Positions 35,776 through 44,951 of a stretch of 64,000 nt of DNA are shown here, in pieces. The DNA is taken from the NCBI GenBank assembly GCA_021734835.1, contig JAIPIH010000007.1, positions 53,260-117,259 of the forward strand. Direction: 5' to 3'. The stretch is from Candidatus Cloacimonadota bacterium. Lineage in GTDB: Bacteria > Cloacimonadota > Cloacimonadia > Cloacimonadales > TCS61. Each line of letters opens with the position of its first letter. Within the stretch, counting starts at the first letter, position 1. A program made the translations under genes and the position numbers. Below the pieces are notes generated by a model. The model saw only the letters and a program-made list of their open reading frames with translations, was not told the origin of the DNA and ran no database searches.

Positions 35776-36684
35776 TCATTCCTCTGAGGAGATATCTTTA
35801 AACTTTAGTTTGATAACAACCGGTCGATGATCGGTAATATACTTCCAGCGAGAATCTTCCCCACCTTCTATAAATTTATCAATAGTAACTACTTTCACTA
35901 CAGAACCCGTATCTTCATGTTCATCAAAAAGTTCATTTGAGATTAGAATATGATCGATATGACCCCGATATTTCCAGTAAGGATAGCTCCAATCTGCACT
36001 ATCATTTTCAGCGATTTGCAAATCTACGAATCTGTATTCTAGAGGTTTTTCCAAGAAGGTAGTAAAAACATTCTGCTCTTTTGAATCTATCAATGTATCA
36101 TTGAGATCACCCAGAATTATTATGTTATCATTAGGATGATTTTGAACAATAAAATCATCCAATTTATTAACTGCTTCTCTACGGCGCGCTTCATTCTTGG
36201 CACCGGATCTGGCTTTAAAGTGATTGTTGATGAGTATGATCCTTTGTTCAGCATAGAAAAACTCCATAATTAATGGACTTCGCGGAAAAGGTTGATAATC
36301 ACCATAAAATATCTCATAGATTTTATCTACTCCGATCAGATCAGTCTTATAAATAAATGCTAATTCCTGTTTCCAGTAATTTCTATTTGCCCGGTATCCA
36401 CTCCAGTTGTTGTTATCAAGCTCATTAAGCTGATTTACAAGACAAAAAAAGGCTGAATCGCTTTCTATTTCCTGCAGAGTGATAATGTCAGCATCAATAG
36501 CGTCTATCACCTTAGCAGCATAATTTATTGTAAATTCACTTTTGGGGAAATTCTGAATATTCCAGGTCATAATCTCCAAAGTTTGCTCTTCACCAAACTT
36601 TAGTTCTTTATATTCAATTTTTGGTAGTTCGGCTGCCCAGAGCATTCCGCTAATTAATAATAGAATAATTGTTATTTTTTTCAT
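35776..36684 (-). CDS. Secreted endonuclease/exonuclease/phosphatase family protein (copy 2)
   Basis: This 302-residue protein has a signal peptide (about 1-18) and one EEP domain. Catalytic blocks are IMTWNIQNFP, ITLQEIES, IINNHFKA, IILGDLND and TDHRPVV, giving the Asn, Glu, His, Asp-Asn and Asp-His set. AGGAGG precedes the ATG at 36684. It is paralogous to the next gene upstream (36722-37921), sharing for example WSYP-W, HIDHILISNELFDE versus LDHMLLTNELFDE, and FPRSPL versus FPRHPL. There is no sorting tail, so it is likely periplasmic. Target (nucleic acid or phospholipid) is unknown. Confidence 0.88.
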   Translation of the reverse strand: MKKITIILLLISGMLWAAELPKIEYKELKFGEEQTLEIMTWNIQNFPKSEFTINYAAKVIDAIDADIITLQEIESDSAFFCLVNQLNELDNNNWSGYRANRNYWKQELAFIYKTDLIGVDKIYEIFYGDYQPFPRSPLIMEFFYAEQRIILINNHFKARSGAKNEARRREAVNKLDDFIVQNHPNDNIIILGDLNDTLIDSKEQNVFTTFLEKPLEYRFVDLQIAENDSADWSYPYWKYRGHIDHILISNELFDEHEDTGSVVKVVTIDKFIEGGEDSRWKYITDHRPVVIKLKFKDISSEE

Positions 36685-36721
36685 TAATCCTCCTAGTCGT
36701 TCAAGTTCAAACAAATTTTAC

Positions 36722-37921
36722 TTAAGGAAATACCAGCTTCAAACCGACCGGACGATGATCGGAAATGTTATTATCGTACTCACTCCAATTTCCATCCAGA
36801 ATATTATCGAGAAGTAAAGTCATGATATCTGAATCTTCCAAATCAAATTCATCAAATAGTTCATTTGTGAGCAACATATGATCAAGATGACTTGGCCAAG
36901 TCGGATAAGACCAATATAAGCTAGGTCCCTGAGCAATTTCGAGATCAGCAAAATCATATTCCTCGACATTGGTTAAAAAAGTAATGAATACATTATTCTC
37001 ATTTGAGTCGGTAAGTACATCGTTCATATCTCCCAAAATTACTACATTCTCATTAGGCAGGTTTTCAGTAATATAATCATCTAGTAAATTACAAGCTTCA
37101 TACCTTCTTGTTTCCTCATCCCATTCATCTTCAAGTTCCAATACACCGTCTCCGCTGGCTTTCAAATGATTATTTATGATATATAAACTATTTGCATTCC
37201 AATTAACCCCCATTACCAGTGGATGCCTGGGAAAAGGTCTGTTATATCCACTTTCAAATATCTCATAAACATCAGAAACCTGAACTGCATTTGATTTGTA
37301 AATGTAAGCTAAATTTATAGAATAACTAGCCGTGGAGGCACGATACCCATCCCATGTATTGATTGTATCATCAATATTTAAAATACTAATAAGAGATTCA
37401 AAATTGGTATTACTTTCAATTTCCTGTAAAGCAAAGATATCCGCATCCAATCCACGAATAACTTCAGCAACATATTCAACTGTGGTATCGGTATTTTTGG
37501 GAAAATGCTCAATGTTCCACGTAACTACCTCTAATGTAGTTTCAGAACCAAAATTTAAACTGGGATAGCCGTTTTTCACAAAAACACTAATTTCACTACT
37601 CCATTCTCCCGCAGTCTCATTAATCCTACCCGCTACCTGATAAAAGTATGTAGTTCCGGCATCGACTTGGGTGTCTACAAATCTTGTATCATCAGTTTCT
37701 GTAATACCAATAATACTATAATCGCCATTTTCCGGTTTTCTCTGGATGATATAATCGTCAACTGTACCATTATCATAATTCCACCTCAGTAATATCTCTT
37801 CAACATAATTACAGGATGCTGTGAGGTTTACAGGGATATCAAGGTTTTGGTTCGGTTCTGTAGTAGTACCACAATATGTTAATAGAATTGGCAAAACCAA
37901 AATCACAAATATTTTTTTCAT
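36722..37921 (-). CDS. Lipoprotein with FN3 domain and EEP (nuclease/phosphatase) domain (copy 1)
   Basis: This 399-residue protein has a lipobox-like LLTYCG at the end of its leader, so lipidation is likely. A fibronectin type III domain (about 28-115, LTASCNYVEEILLRWNYD to YFYQVAGR) precedes an EEP domain (about 125-399) with VVTWNIEHFP, FALQEIES, IINNHLKA, VILGDMND and SDHRPVG. Its start overlaps the GmhB-like stop as ATGA. The next gene downstream is a shorter paralogue 37 bases away, an apparent tandem duplication within the lptD operon. Confidence 0.88.
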   Translation of the reverse strand: MKKIFVILVLPILLTYCGTTTEPNQNLDIPVNLTASCNYVEEILLRWNYDNGTVDDYIIQRKPENGDYSIIGITETDDTRFVDTQVDAGTTYFYQVAGRINETAGEWSSEISVFVKNGYPSLNFGSETTLEVVTWNIEHFPKNTDTTVEYVAEVIRGLDADIFALQEIESNTNFESLISILNIDDTINTWDGYRASTASYSINLAYIYKSNAVQVSDVYEIFESGYNRPFPRHPLVMGVNWNANSLYIINNHLKASGDGVLELEDEWDEETRRYEACNLLDDYITENLPNENVVILGDMNDVLTDSNENNVFITFLTNVEEYDFADLEIAQGPSLYWSYPTWPSHLDHMLLTNELFDEFDLEDSDIMTLLLDNILDGNWSEYDNNISDHRPVGLKLVFP

Positions 37922-38511
37922 TTATCAATCTCCTCAATTAATTTTACGGCTACGGCTAAATCTTTAACTACGTAATCCGGATAAAATTCTGAATCCACTC
38001 TGTTGTCCATGAATTCTTTTTCGCCATTTCCAGTTCTTACCAAAATAGTCTTTAATCCTGCATTTTTTCCAAAGCCAATATCAGAAGCTCTATCACCGAT
38101 CATGAAAGACAATTTCGTATTTACACCATATTTTTTATTAATTTTTTTGAACATACCGATCCCTGGTTTCCTGTCTTCGTGCTGGATATTAAAGGGCTCT
38201 ACAATCCCTTTCGCGTGGTAAGGAGCATATAAGACATCATCCACAAAAGCATTTGCCTCTGAGAGGTCTTTTAGCATCTTTGTATTAATTTTTTCTACAT
38301 CCTCAATTGTGAAATAACCATACGCTACTCCAGCCTGATTGGTTACTACAAAAACCAAATATCCCATTTTCTTTAACTTGGTGATTGCCTGTGCGGCAAA
38401 GGGATATAGTTGCAGATCTTCCGGCTTGTTAATGAATCCTGCATCATCAGCATTGATCGTACCGTCACGATCCAGAAAAACAGCTTTACCCTGCTTAGTC
38501 TTCTCTTTCAT
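37918..38511 (-). CDS. HAD-IIIA phosphatase, GmhB-like (heptose bisphosphate / histidinol-phosphate type)
   Basis: This 197-residue HAD phosphatase has motif I FLDRDGTIN, motif II VVTNQAG and motif IV IGDRASDI, plus RKPGIGM, all as in D-glycero-manno-heptose 1,7-bisphosphate 7-phosphatase. Those enzymes carry a zinc loop CxHxx...CxCRKP. Here the same place reads YAPYHAKGIVEPF...EDRKP, with none of the three Cys, so zinc binding is probably lost. It sits nine bases after lptD, which favours a role in LPS heptose synthesis. AAGGAAGG precedes the ATG. Confidence 0.85.
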   Translation of the reverse strand: MKEKTKQGKAVFLDRDGTINADDAGFINKPEDLQLYPFAAQAITKLKKMGYLVFVVTNQAGVAYGYFTIEDVEKINTKMLKDLSEANAFVDDVLYAPYHAKGIVEPFNIQHEDRKPGIGMFKKINKKYGVNTKLSFMIGDRASDIGFGKNAGLKTILVRTGNGEKEFMDNRVDSEFYPDYVVKDLAVAVKLIEEIDK

Positions 38512-38520
38512 TTTCCTTCC

Positions 38521-40995
38521 TTAATTATGATCAGTTGTACTGAATTTCAGCGCATCAGGCAATTTAATATCAAAAAGCTGGAATTTATAGTTCCAATAAT
38601 CGCCTTGTTTTGTATATTTGAAAATCAGTTTCCAGCAATGCAGATCACGCGTAATTGTAAAGTTGTGTGAAACTGTTTTATTTGCTTCCAGATCGATATA
38701 GTTATCATACGAAACTGCCCAATTTTTTGTTATCCGCATTGAAATAGTTGATTTCAAGTTACTGGTAAATGTGTTCATTGCATATTGAGCTTGATTTTGT
38801 TTATAAATATGAGTTAATGATAGCGACCAGCTTTTTTTCTCTCTGTCTAATTCATCTATCTCTTCTAAAGTAGCTATTGTACTCTCATCACCAAAATCAA
38901 CAGAATCAGTACCAAAAAAATCACCAGTAACAAATTCGTTTTTTCTGAGTGGGAAATAATCTATGTAATTGGCGTCATTAGAAATTTTGAGAGTTGAAGT
39001 AACTTTATACGACCAAGCTTTCACACCAATATCCCATTGCTTTGGATTCCAATTACTCAAATGGAGATCATAGGTGCTTTGGGTAAAATTTCCCTCCGGA
39101 CTGGTTGATATATCAATAATACCTAATTCAAGTTTGTTTGGTCTTAGTTTGATAATATGTAAAATATCGCTAATCCCTTTATCCTTTTCGTAGTCATAGC
39201 TTATGCTGGATGATAAATTTAAGAAATCGTTGATCTTACGTTCCTTACTATCGGAATTTGGAGCCAATTTTAATTGCCATTTATTGCCTAAAGAAAAACT
39301 TACTCTCCGGCTTTTTGTAGAATTGTTTAAGTTTATCCCGTTAAAACTGTAGAATCTATCATTTTCAGAAAAATCAGGTTTGTAATTAAAACTAATTTGA
39401 GGAGTTACAATGTGACGTACTGCAGAAATGTAAAAATCTTTAATTTTTCTGATCCCATAAACATTGAATGATAAAGAAGTATTAGAATTGTAATCCATCC
39501 CTCTCACTAGATTATTTTCATTTTTATCTCTATCGAACCAAGCTTCATTCCCAGATAAAGATTGCGAAAGATTCAGCCAACCCTTTAGTTTATAGTTATA
39601 ACTCAATCCCGCAGAATGTTTAAGTCCTGCATTATGCTGATTCCCAGTGGAATAGGTTGAATCCGGTCCGAGGGTATCGTCATAAAGTACATCCCAGATC
39701 GTTGCTTCAGGATCATTAATTTTCCCCTCATGAACAGCTCTAATTTTGTAGGAATAAGAAAAATTCTTCCACCAGCTGTTTTCAGGAATATCATCAATTT
39801 CGTTAAGGAATATCTCATAGATTGGTCTGGAAGGCAAGGAATATGAGATACTCGGAAGAGTAATATCTTTTGTTTGATTTTCCAGATCATCTGCATAGTT
39901 TGCCGTAATATAGAGAGTACTATTGAATAATGGTTTTCTGAAAGACATTGAGGAAGTAATTTTTTCTGCTAATCTTTCATCTATGTACTCGCTTCCTTCC
40001 CACACTTTTTTACTGCTGATAAAATTCATATTTATATCAAAAGTTGTTTTATTGCCAAAGTCGTGGTGATGTCTATTTTTTAGATTCCACTCATATTGCG
40101 AAATATCTGGTCCCTGAATTTTCTTTTGCAGAATTGCATTGAAAAAACCATCATGCACATATCTTTGTTTATATTTAGAATAAAATCCTAGCTGCCAGCC
40201 GGTTTTTTCGTAATAATCCATAGCCAATGAAAAATCTGCATGGTCCCTGTAGGCATAATAAAACGCGATATTTTCCAGATATTTTCCATTTGTATTATTC
40301 CAACCAGGTGATGGTACTAATATTCCCGTTTGCCTACCGCGCTTGAGCGTGAATGTTCCAAAGGAAAATCCCATTACCGGGAAATGATTGACGTAAAAAA
40401 CTATCGGTTTGGCAATAAATTTATCATCACGGTAAAGTCTGAGTTCCTGGGTATGAATATAAAAGTGCGGATGCAAAGCATCACAAGTTGTGAAAACTCC
40501 ATTATCCACATCATAAGTATCATCATCTATTTTTCTTATCTCATCCCCGTAGTAATATCCTTTATCAAATTTACTTGCACCTTGATAAACTAAACCCCAT
40601 CTGGTTTGAAGGTCATAAGAAATATCTCTGCCCATCATATTTTGAGAACCATCCTGTAAATAAGATTTGCCTCTGGTAAAAGCCTGTTCTCTTTTCATAT
40701 TAATAGCTATTGTATCAGCATTGATTGTTGAAGTTCTATATGTTACAGAAGTTTTCCCAGTTAATTGAATTATTTCATTATCCACGTTATAATCTATACT
40801 GTCTGCAAAATAGATAAGTGAATCTATTTGATATTCTGCCAACTTTAAGGAATCTACTAATAAAGTATCCTGTGTTATAGCCTCTGCTCTTGATTGAGTT
40901 TCTTGCGTCCAAGAGAAAACTGAGATTACTATAAATATCGAAAATAGTAATATTATCGACCTTTCTTTATCAGAGATTTTTTTCATAACAGGCAT
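38521..40995 (-). CDS. lptD: LPS-assembly outer-membrane protein LptD (OstA family)
   Basis: LptD inserts lipopolysaccharide into the outer leaflet of the outer membrane. The 824-residue protein has a leader (about 10-30), an OstA-type beta-jellyroll (about 55-180, with YNVDNEIIQLTGKTSVTYRT and ISYDLQTRWG), the conserved block with TCDALHPHFYI and a long C-terminal beta-barrel rich in alternating aromatic residues. The length is close to E. coli LptD (784). It heads a minus-strand operon with the GmhB-like gene and two EEP genes. ATG 40995 is used; ATG 40986 is an alternative and neither has a strong binding site. Confidence 0.9.
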   Translation of the reverse strand: MPVMKKISDKERSIILLFSIFIVISVFSWTQETQSRAEAITQDTLLVDSLKLAEYQIDSLIYFADSIDYNVDNEIIQLTGKTSVTYRTSTINADTIAINMKREQAFTRGKSYLQDGSQNMMGRDISYDLQTRWGLVYQGASKFDKGYYYGDEIRKIDDDTYDVDNGVFTTCDALHPHFYIHTQELRLYRDDKFIAKPIVFYVNHFPVMGFSFGTFTLKRGRQTGILVPSPGWNNTNGKYLENIAFYYAYRDHADFSLAMDYYEKTGWQLGFYSKYKQRYVHDGFFNAILQKKIQGPDISQYEWNLKNRHHHDFGNKTTFDINMNFISSKKVWEGSEYIDERLAEKITSSMSFRKPLFNSTLYITANYADDLENQTKDITLPSISYSLPSRPIYEIFLNEIDDIPENSWWKNFSYSYKIRAVHEGKINDPEATIWDVLYDDTLGPDSTYSTGNQHNAGLKHSAGLSYNYKLKGWLNLSQSLSGNEAWFDRDKNENNLVRGMDYNSNTSLSFNVYGIRKIKDFYISAVRHIVTPQISFNYKPDFSENDRFYSFNGINLNNSTKSRRVSFSLGNKWQLKLAPNSDSKERKINDFLNLSSSISYDYEKDKGISDILHIIKLRPNKLELGIIDISTSPEGNFTQSTYDLHLSNWNPKQWDIGVKAWSYKVTSTLKISNDANYIDYFPLRKNEFVTGDFFGTDSVDFGDESTIATLEEIDELDREKKSWSLSLTHIYKQNQAQYAMNTFTSNLKSTISMRITKNWAVSYDNYIDLEANKTVSHNFTITRDLHCWKLIFKYTKQGDYWNYKFQLFDIKLPDALKFSTTDHN

Positions 40996-41165
40996 TATTT
41001 TGCTGGTTATTTTTGTGTCAAGCGCCGCGTAAAGGATAACATTAACGAAAAATCAATCTTTATATTCTTTAATAATATTTGACATAAATGAATCTGAAAC
41101 TTTCTTAATTTATAAATTACGTTATTTAATTTATTAGTTAAGGATTTAGGAGTTTAAAGTAAGAA
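40996..41165. promoter_or_regulatory. Divergent promoter region lptD / TSUP permease
   Basis: TTGACA lies on the minus strand (41021-41016), very near lptD, followed by AATAATG at 16-17 bases. Another TTGACA lies on the plus strand (41079-41084) before the permease gene, followed by AATTTATAAATT 22 bases later. The minus-strand promoter would give an almost leaderless lptD message. Confidence 0.4.
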
Positions 41166-41894
41166 ATGGAACAGCTAATTTTTTTTGGTATCTTGATATT
41201 CTTCTTTTCTGCTATTTTGCAGGGACTTACAGGTTTCGGTTTTTCAATTTTAGCAGTTCCACTCATTACATTATTGATCTCGCCCAAAACAGCAGTTCCG
41301 ATTTTACTTCTTTACTCAATAATTATCAACTTGGCAGTACTCTATAATACAAGAAACTCAGTGAGTATTAAAAACATCTGGCCATTTTTACTCACCGGAG
41401 TCATCGCAATGCCGTTTGGTACTTATTTACTGGTAGCTCTGGAAGAAGCAATACTTAAAATTTTAATTGGTGTAATCATTTTAATATTTGGTTTTTTATT
41501 GCTTATGGGATTTCGAAAACAATTTACAAAAGAAAAATTAGCAATGTTGCCGATAGGTTTTCTAAGCGGTATTTTAGGTGGCAGTATTTCAGTTAGTGGT
41601 CCACCATTAATTATTTTTCTATCGAATCAAAATGTAAATAAGAATACATTCCGCGGAAATCTAGCCTTATATTTTTTAATCCTGAATATTTTTACTTTAC
41701 CTGTCTATTTACTTAATGGGTTACTTACTTCTGAAGTCTGGAGTTATTCTCTAAAATTTTCACCCGGTTTGTTAATTGGTGTAGTTCTGGGAAATTTGTT
41801 GTCGCATAAAGTTCGGGAAAGCCATTTTCAGCAGATAACTTTATACTTGCTGATAATTCTGGGTACAATATCTATAATTTCAAGTTTAAGTTAA
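41166..41894 (+). CDS. TSUP-family membrane permease (TauE/SafE, DUF81)
   Basis: This 242-residue integral membrane protein has about eight hydrophobic helices. The N-terminal FFFSAILQGLTGFGFSILAVPLI and internal GFLSGILGGSISVSGPPLIIF are the two repeat signatures of the TauE/SafE family, which exports sulfite, sulfonates or other organic anions. AGGAG lies 13 bases before the ATG, somewhat far. The substrate is unknown. It precedes gcvPA with a 102-base gap containing another TTGACA at 41940. Confidence 0.9.
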   Translation: MEQLIFFGILIFFFSAILQGLTGFGFSILAVPLITLLISPKTAVPILLLYSIIINLAVLYNTRNSVSIKNIWPFLLTGVIAMPFGTYLLVALEEAILKILIGVIILIFGFLLLMGFRKQFTKEKLAMLPIGFLSGILGGSISVSGPPLIIFLSNQNVNKNTFRGNLALYFLILNIFTLPVYLLNGLLTSEVWSYSLKFSPGLLIGVVLGNLLSHKVRESHFQQITLYLLIILGTISIISSLS

Positions 41895-41996
41895 TTTAAA
41901 CGGTATAATATTAGTCCTGTGTTATCATTAGCTTTTAATTTGACAGAATTATTAACCATTAAAATTTGTAAAAAAATTTTATGAAGGAGAAGAAAT

Positions 41997-43340
41997 ATGC
42001 CTTTCATTTCTAATACAGATCCGGAAAGAAGAGAAATGTTAAAAGCAATTGGAGTGGAAAAATTTGAAGATCTTCTAGTCAATATTCCGCTTGAGTTCCT
42101 GCAAAACAAAGAAATCTCATTGGAACCTGCATATTCTGAACTTGAGATCAGCCGAAAGATTTCAAAATTGGCTGGTATGAACATTTCGTCAAGCCAGGCT
42201 AATGCATTCCTCGGAGGTGGTGTTTACGATCATTTTATTCCAGCGGCAGTGGAGCATGTTATCCTTAAACCAGAATTTCATAGTGCTTATACTCCATATC
42301 AAGCTGAAGTTAGCCAGGGAACACTACAGTACATTTATGAATACCAGACCATGATCTGTGATCTTACAGGTATGGAAATATCCAATGCGGGTATGTATGA
42401 CGGGGCTTCTGCTGCGGCTGAAGCAATTTTAATGACTGTTCGTAAAACTAAAAAAAATAAAGTTATTATCTGCGGATCAATAAATCCTAATTACCTGGAA
42501 GTTATCAAAACTTATACTGAAGGTATTGGTATAGAAATTAGTGTTATACCTGCAACAAGCGGTTTTGTAGATATTCAGGAACTAAATCAAGAGATAGATG
42601 ATGAAACTGCTTGCGTTTTACTGCAAACTCCAAATTTCTTTGGTAATATTGAAGATGCCTTTGCAGTGGAAAAGATTACTCACACTGCAAAAAATGCCCT
42701 TTTCATTGTATGTGTAGATCCCATATCGCTTGCAATTCTGAATGCTCCGGTTGAATACCGGGCAGATATAGTTGTAGGCGAAGGACAATCTTTGGGAAAT
42801 GCTCAGAATTTTGGAGGACCGTTATTTGGCTTTTTAGCAACCAGCCTTAAACTGAGTAGAACAATGCCAGGTCGTATAGTCGGTGCAACTGAGGATGCAG
42901 CCGGAAAAAGATGTTATGCTCTTACTCTGCAGGCAAGGGAACAGCATATACGACGTGCTAAAGCAACATCAAATATATGTTCTAATCAAGCCCTCTGCAA
43001 TTTAGCAGCTACAGTATATATGGCTTTAATGGGGAGAGAAGGATTAATAGAAATTGCAAAACAATGTACTACAAAAGCACATTATTTAGCTGCAGCGATA
43101 ACAAAGATTGAGGGTTATAAGATGGCTTTTAAATCACCTTTCTTCAAAGAATTTGCCATTCAAACTCCGATAAAAACAGAAAAGATTATCTCACAATTAA
43201 AAGAGAAAAATATTTTCCCAGGAATAGATCTTAAACCTTTTGGACACGAAAACACACTTCTGATAGCGGTCACAGAAAAGAAGCGGAAAACCGATTTAGA
43301 TTTATTAGTTAGTGCTTTGCAGGAGGTTCAAAATGGCTAA
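41997..43340 (+). CDS. gcvPA: Glycine dehydrogenase (decarboxylating) subunit 1
   Basis: GcvPA and GcvPB together form the P-protein of the glycine cleavage system, which decarboxylates glycine onto the lipoyl H-protein. The 447 residues match the two-subunit type. FLGGGVYDHFIPAAVEH, AYTPYQAEVSQGTLQ and TSNICSNQALCNLAA are family blocks. AAGGAG precedes the ATG. The end overlaps the gcvPB start by eight bases. gcvT and gcvH are not in the window. Confidence 0.97.
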   Translation: MPFISNTDPERREMLKAIGVEKFEDLLVNIPLEFLQNKEISLEPAYSELEISRKISKLAGMNISSSQANAFLGGGVYDHFIPAAVEHVILKPEFHSAYTPYQAEVSQGTLQYIYEYQTMICDLTGMEISNAGMYDGASAAAEAILMTVRKTKKNKVIICGSINPNYLEVIKTYTEGIGIEISVIPATSGFVDIQELNQEIDDETACVLLQTPNFFGNIEDAFAVEKITHTAKNALFIVCVDPISLAILNAPVEYRADIVVGEGQSLGNAQNFGGPLFGFLATSLKLSRTMPGRIVGATEDAAGKRCYALTLQAREQHIRRAKATSNICSNQALCNLAATVYMALMGREGLIEIAKQCTTKAHYLAAAITKIEGYKMAFKSPFFKEFAIQTPIKTEKIISQLKEKNIFPGIDLKPFGHENTLLIAVTEKKRKTDLDLLVSALQEVQNG

Positions 43341-44799
43341 AACGATCTTTGAAAAAAACAGCTCCGGACGAAGAGGTTTTACTTTTAGTAACAATGATGT
43401 TAAGATAAAATTAGAAGACTGTATTCCACAAAAATATCTCAGGATGAATAATGCTGGCTTGCCTGAAGTAAGTGAACTTGATGTAATGCGTCATTTCAGT
43501 GAATTAGCACATATGAATTATTTTATCGAAAAAGGCTTTTATCCCTTGGGATCTTGCACAATGAAATATAATCCCAAGATCAATGAAACTCTTGTCCGAA
43601 ATAAAGGTTTTAATGACTTACATCCATTTCAGCAGGAAGATACAATTCAAGGTGCTTTAGAGATTCTTTTTGAATTGCAATCTATGCTGGCAGAAATATC
43701 AGGATTTAACCAAGTAAGTTTACAGCCTGTAGCAGGTGCTCACGGAGAATTCACCGGTCTCAAAGTCATCAAAGAATATCATACAGCGAAGGGGAATACT
43801 CACAAAACCAAGATAATCTTACCCGATTCTGCCCATGGAACAAACCCTGCCAGTGTCGTTTTGGCCGGTTTTGAAGTTGTAGAAATCAAATCTAATGCTG
43901 ACGGAATGACAGATCTTCAGGATCTGCGTGATCATGTTGATGAAAATACTGCTGGATTTATGCTGACTAATCCTAATACTTTGGGACTATTTGAAAAGCA
44001 GGTAAAAGAAATTGCTCAGATCATTCACTCTGTTGATGGTTTGATTTATATGGACGGTGCCAATTTAAATGCAATACTTGGCATTGTTAAACCTGGACAA
44101 ATTGGTTTCGATATTATGCATTACAACCTGCATAAAACTTTCGCCACACCTCATGGAGGTGGTGGTCCCGGCTCCGGCCCGATTGGAGTTAGGGAAGATC
44201 TGACAAAGTTCCTGCCTGTTCCATTAATTGGGAAAAAGAGGGATAAATATTTTTTGGATTACTCTCATGAAAAAACATCATTAGGGAAAGTACATTCTTT
44301 CTTTGGTAATTTTCTGGTAAATGTCCGTGCCTATATCTATATCAAAATGTTAGGTGCAAAGGGATTAAAAAGGGTATCTGAAAATGCAATTATTAATGCT
44401 AATTATATCATGAAGCAATTATCTAAATATTATGATATTCCACATAAAGATATCTATTGCATGCATGAATTTGTTGCAAGTGGTACTTGGCAAAAAGAGA
44501 AACATGGTATAAAAACACTTGATATTGCAAAACGTATTTTAGATAAAGGTTTTCACGCTCCAACAATTTATTTTCCACTTATTGTGAGCGAAGCCATGAT
44601 GATAGAGCCGACTGAAACTGAAAGTAAAGAGACACTGGATGAATTCATTTCAGCCATGATAGAAATCGCCCAGGAATGTTTAGAAAATCCGGATTTACTA
44701 AAAAATGCTCCCGTAGATACTCCTGTTAAGAGAGTAAATGACACTTTAGCAGTAAGACAACTTAATGTTAAATATGATGGCACTTCCCAGGATGTTTAA
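43333..44799 (+). CDS. gcvPB: Glycine dehydrogenase (decarboxylating) subunit 2
   Basis: This is the PLP-bearing half of the split P-protein, 488 residues. The Schiff-base Lys is in YNLHKTFATPHGGGGPG near residue 266; YPLGSCTMKYNPK and LIYMDGANLNAILG are also diagnostic. The start is ATG 43333, behind AGGAGG at 43320-43325 inside the gcvPA end, so the two subunits are translationally coupled for equal synthesis. Upstream in-frame starts have no binding site. Confidence 0.97.
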   Translation: MAKTIFEKNSSGRRGFTFSNNDVKIKLEDCIPQKYLRMNNAGLPEVSELDVMRHFSELAHMNYFIEKGFYPLGSCTMKYNPKINETLVRNKGFNDLHPFQQEDTIQGALEILFELQSMLAEISGFNQVSLQPVAGAHGEFTGLKVIKEYHTAKGNTHKTKIILPDSAHGTNPASVVLAGFEVVEIKSNADGMTDLQDLRDHVDENTAGFMLTNPNTLGLFEKQVKEIAQIIHSVDGLIYMDGANLNAILGIVKPGQIGFDIMHYNLHKTFATPHGGGGPGSGPIGVREDLTKFLPVPLIGKKRDKYFLDYSHEKTSLGKVHSFFGNFLVNVRAYIYIKMLGAKGLKRVSENAIINANYIMKQLSKYYDIPHKDIYCMHEFVASGTWQKEKHGIKTLDIAKRILDKGFHAPTIYFPLIVSEAMMIEPTETESKETLDEFISAMIEIAQECLENPDLLKNAPVDTPVKRVNDTLAVRQLNVKYDGTSQDV

Positions 44800-44890
44800 T
44801 TACCATTATCGATCTTGGTTTACTAAAAGGATAGGGTGTTCATCATCTCCTTTGAAACTCAAACAACTAAGGCTTGATCAAATAAATTAC

Positions 44891-44919
44891 TTGACATTTC
44901 TTGAATATTTTCTTTATCT
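44891..44919 (+). promoter_or_regulatory. Possible promoter of the PPC lipoprotein gene
   Basis: TTGACA (44891-44896), a 17-base spacer and TTATCT (44914-44919) lie 33 bases before the start codon. This is the best -35/-10 pair I found in the window. Confidence 0.5.
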
Positions 44920-44951
44920 CAATATTATTCAACTTCATAAAAGGAGGGGAA

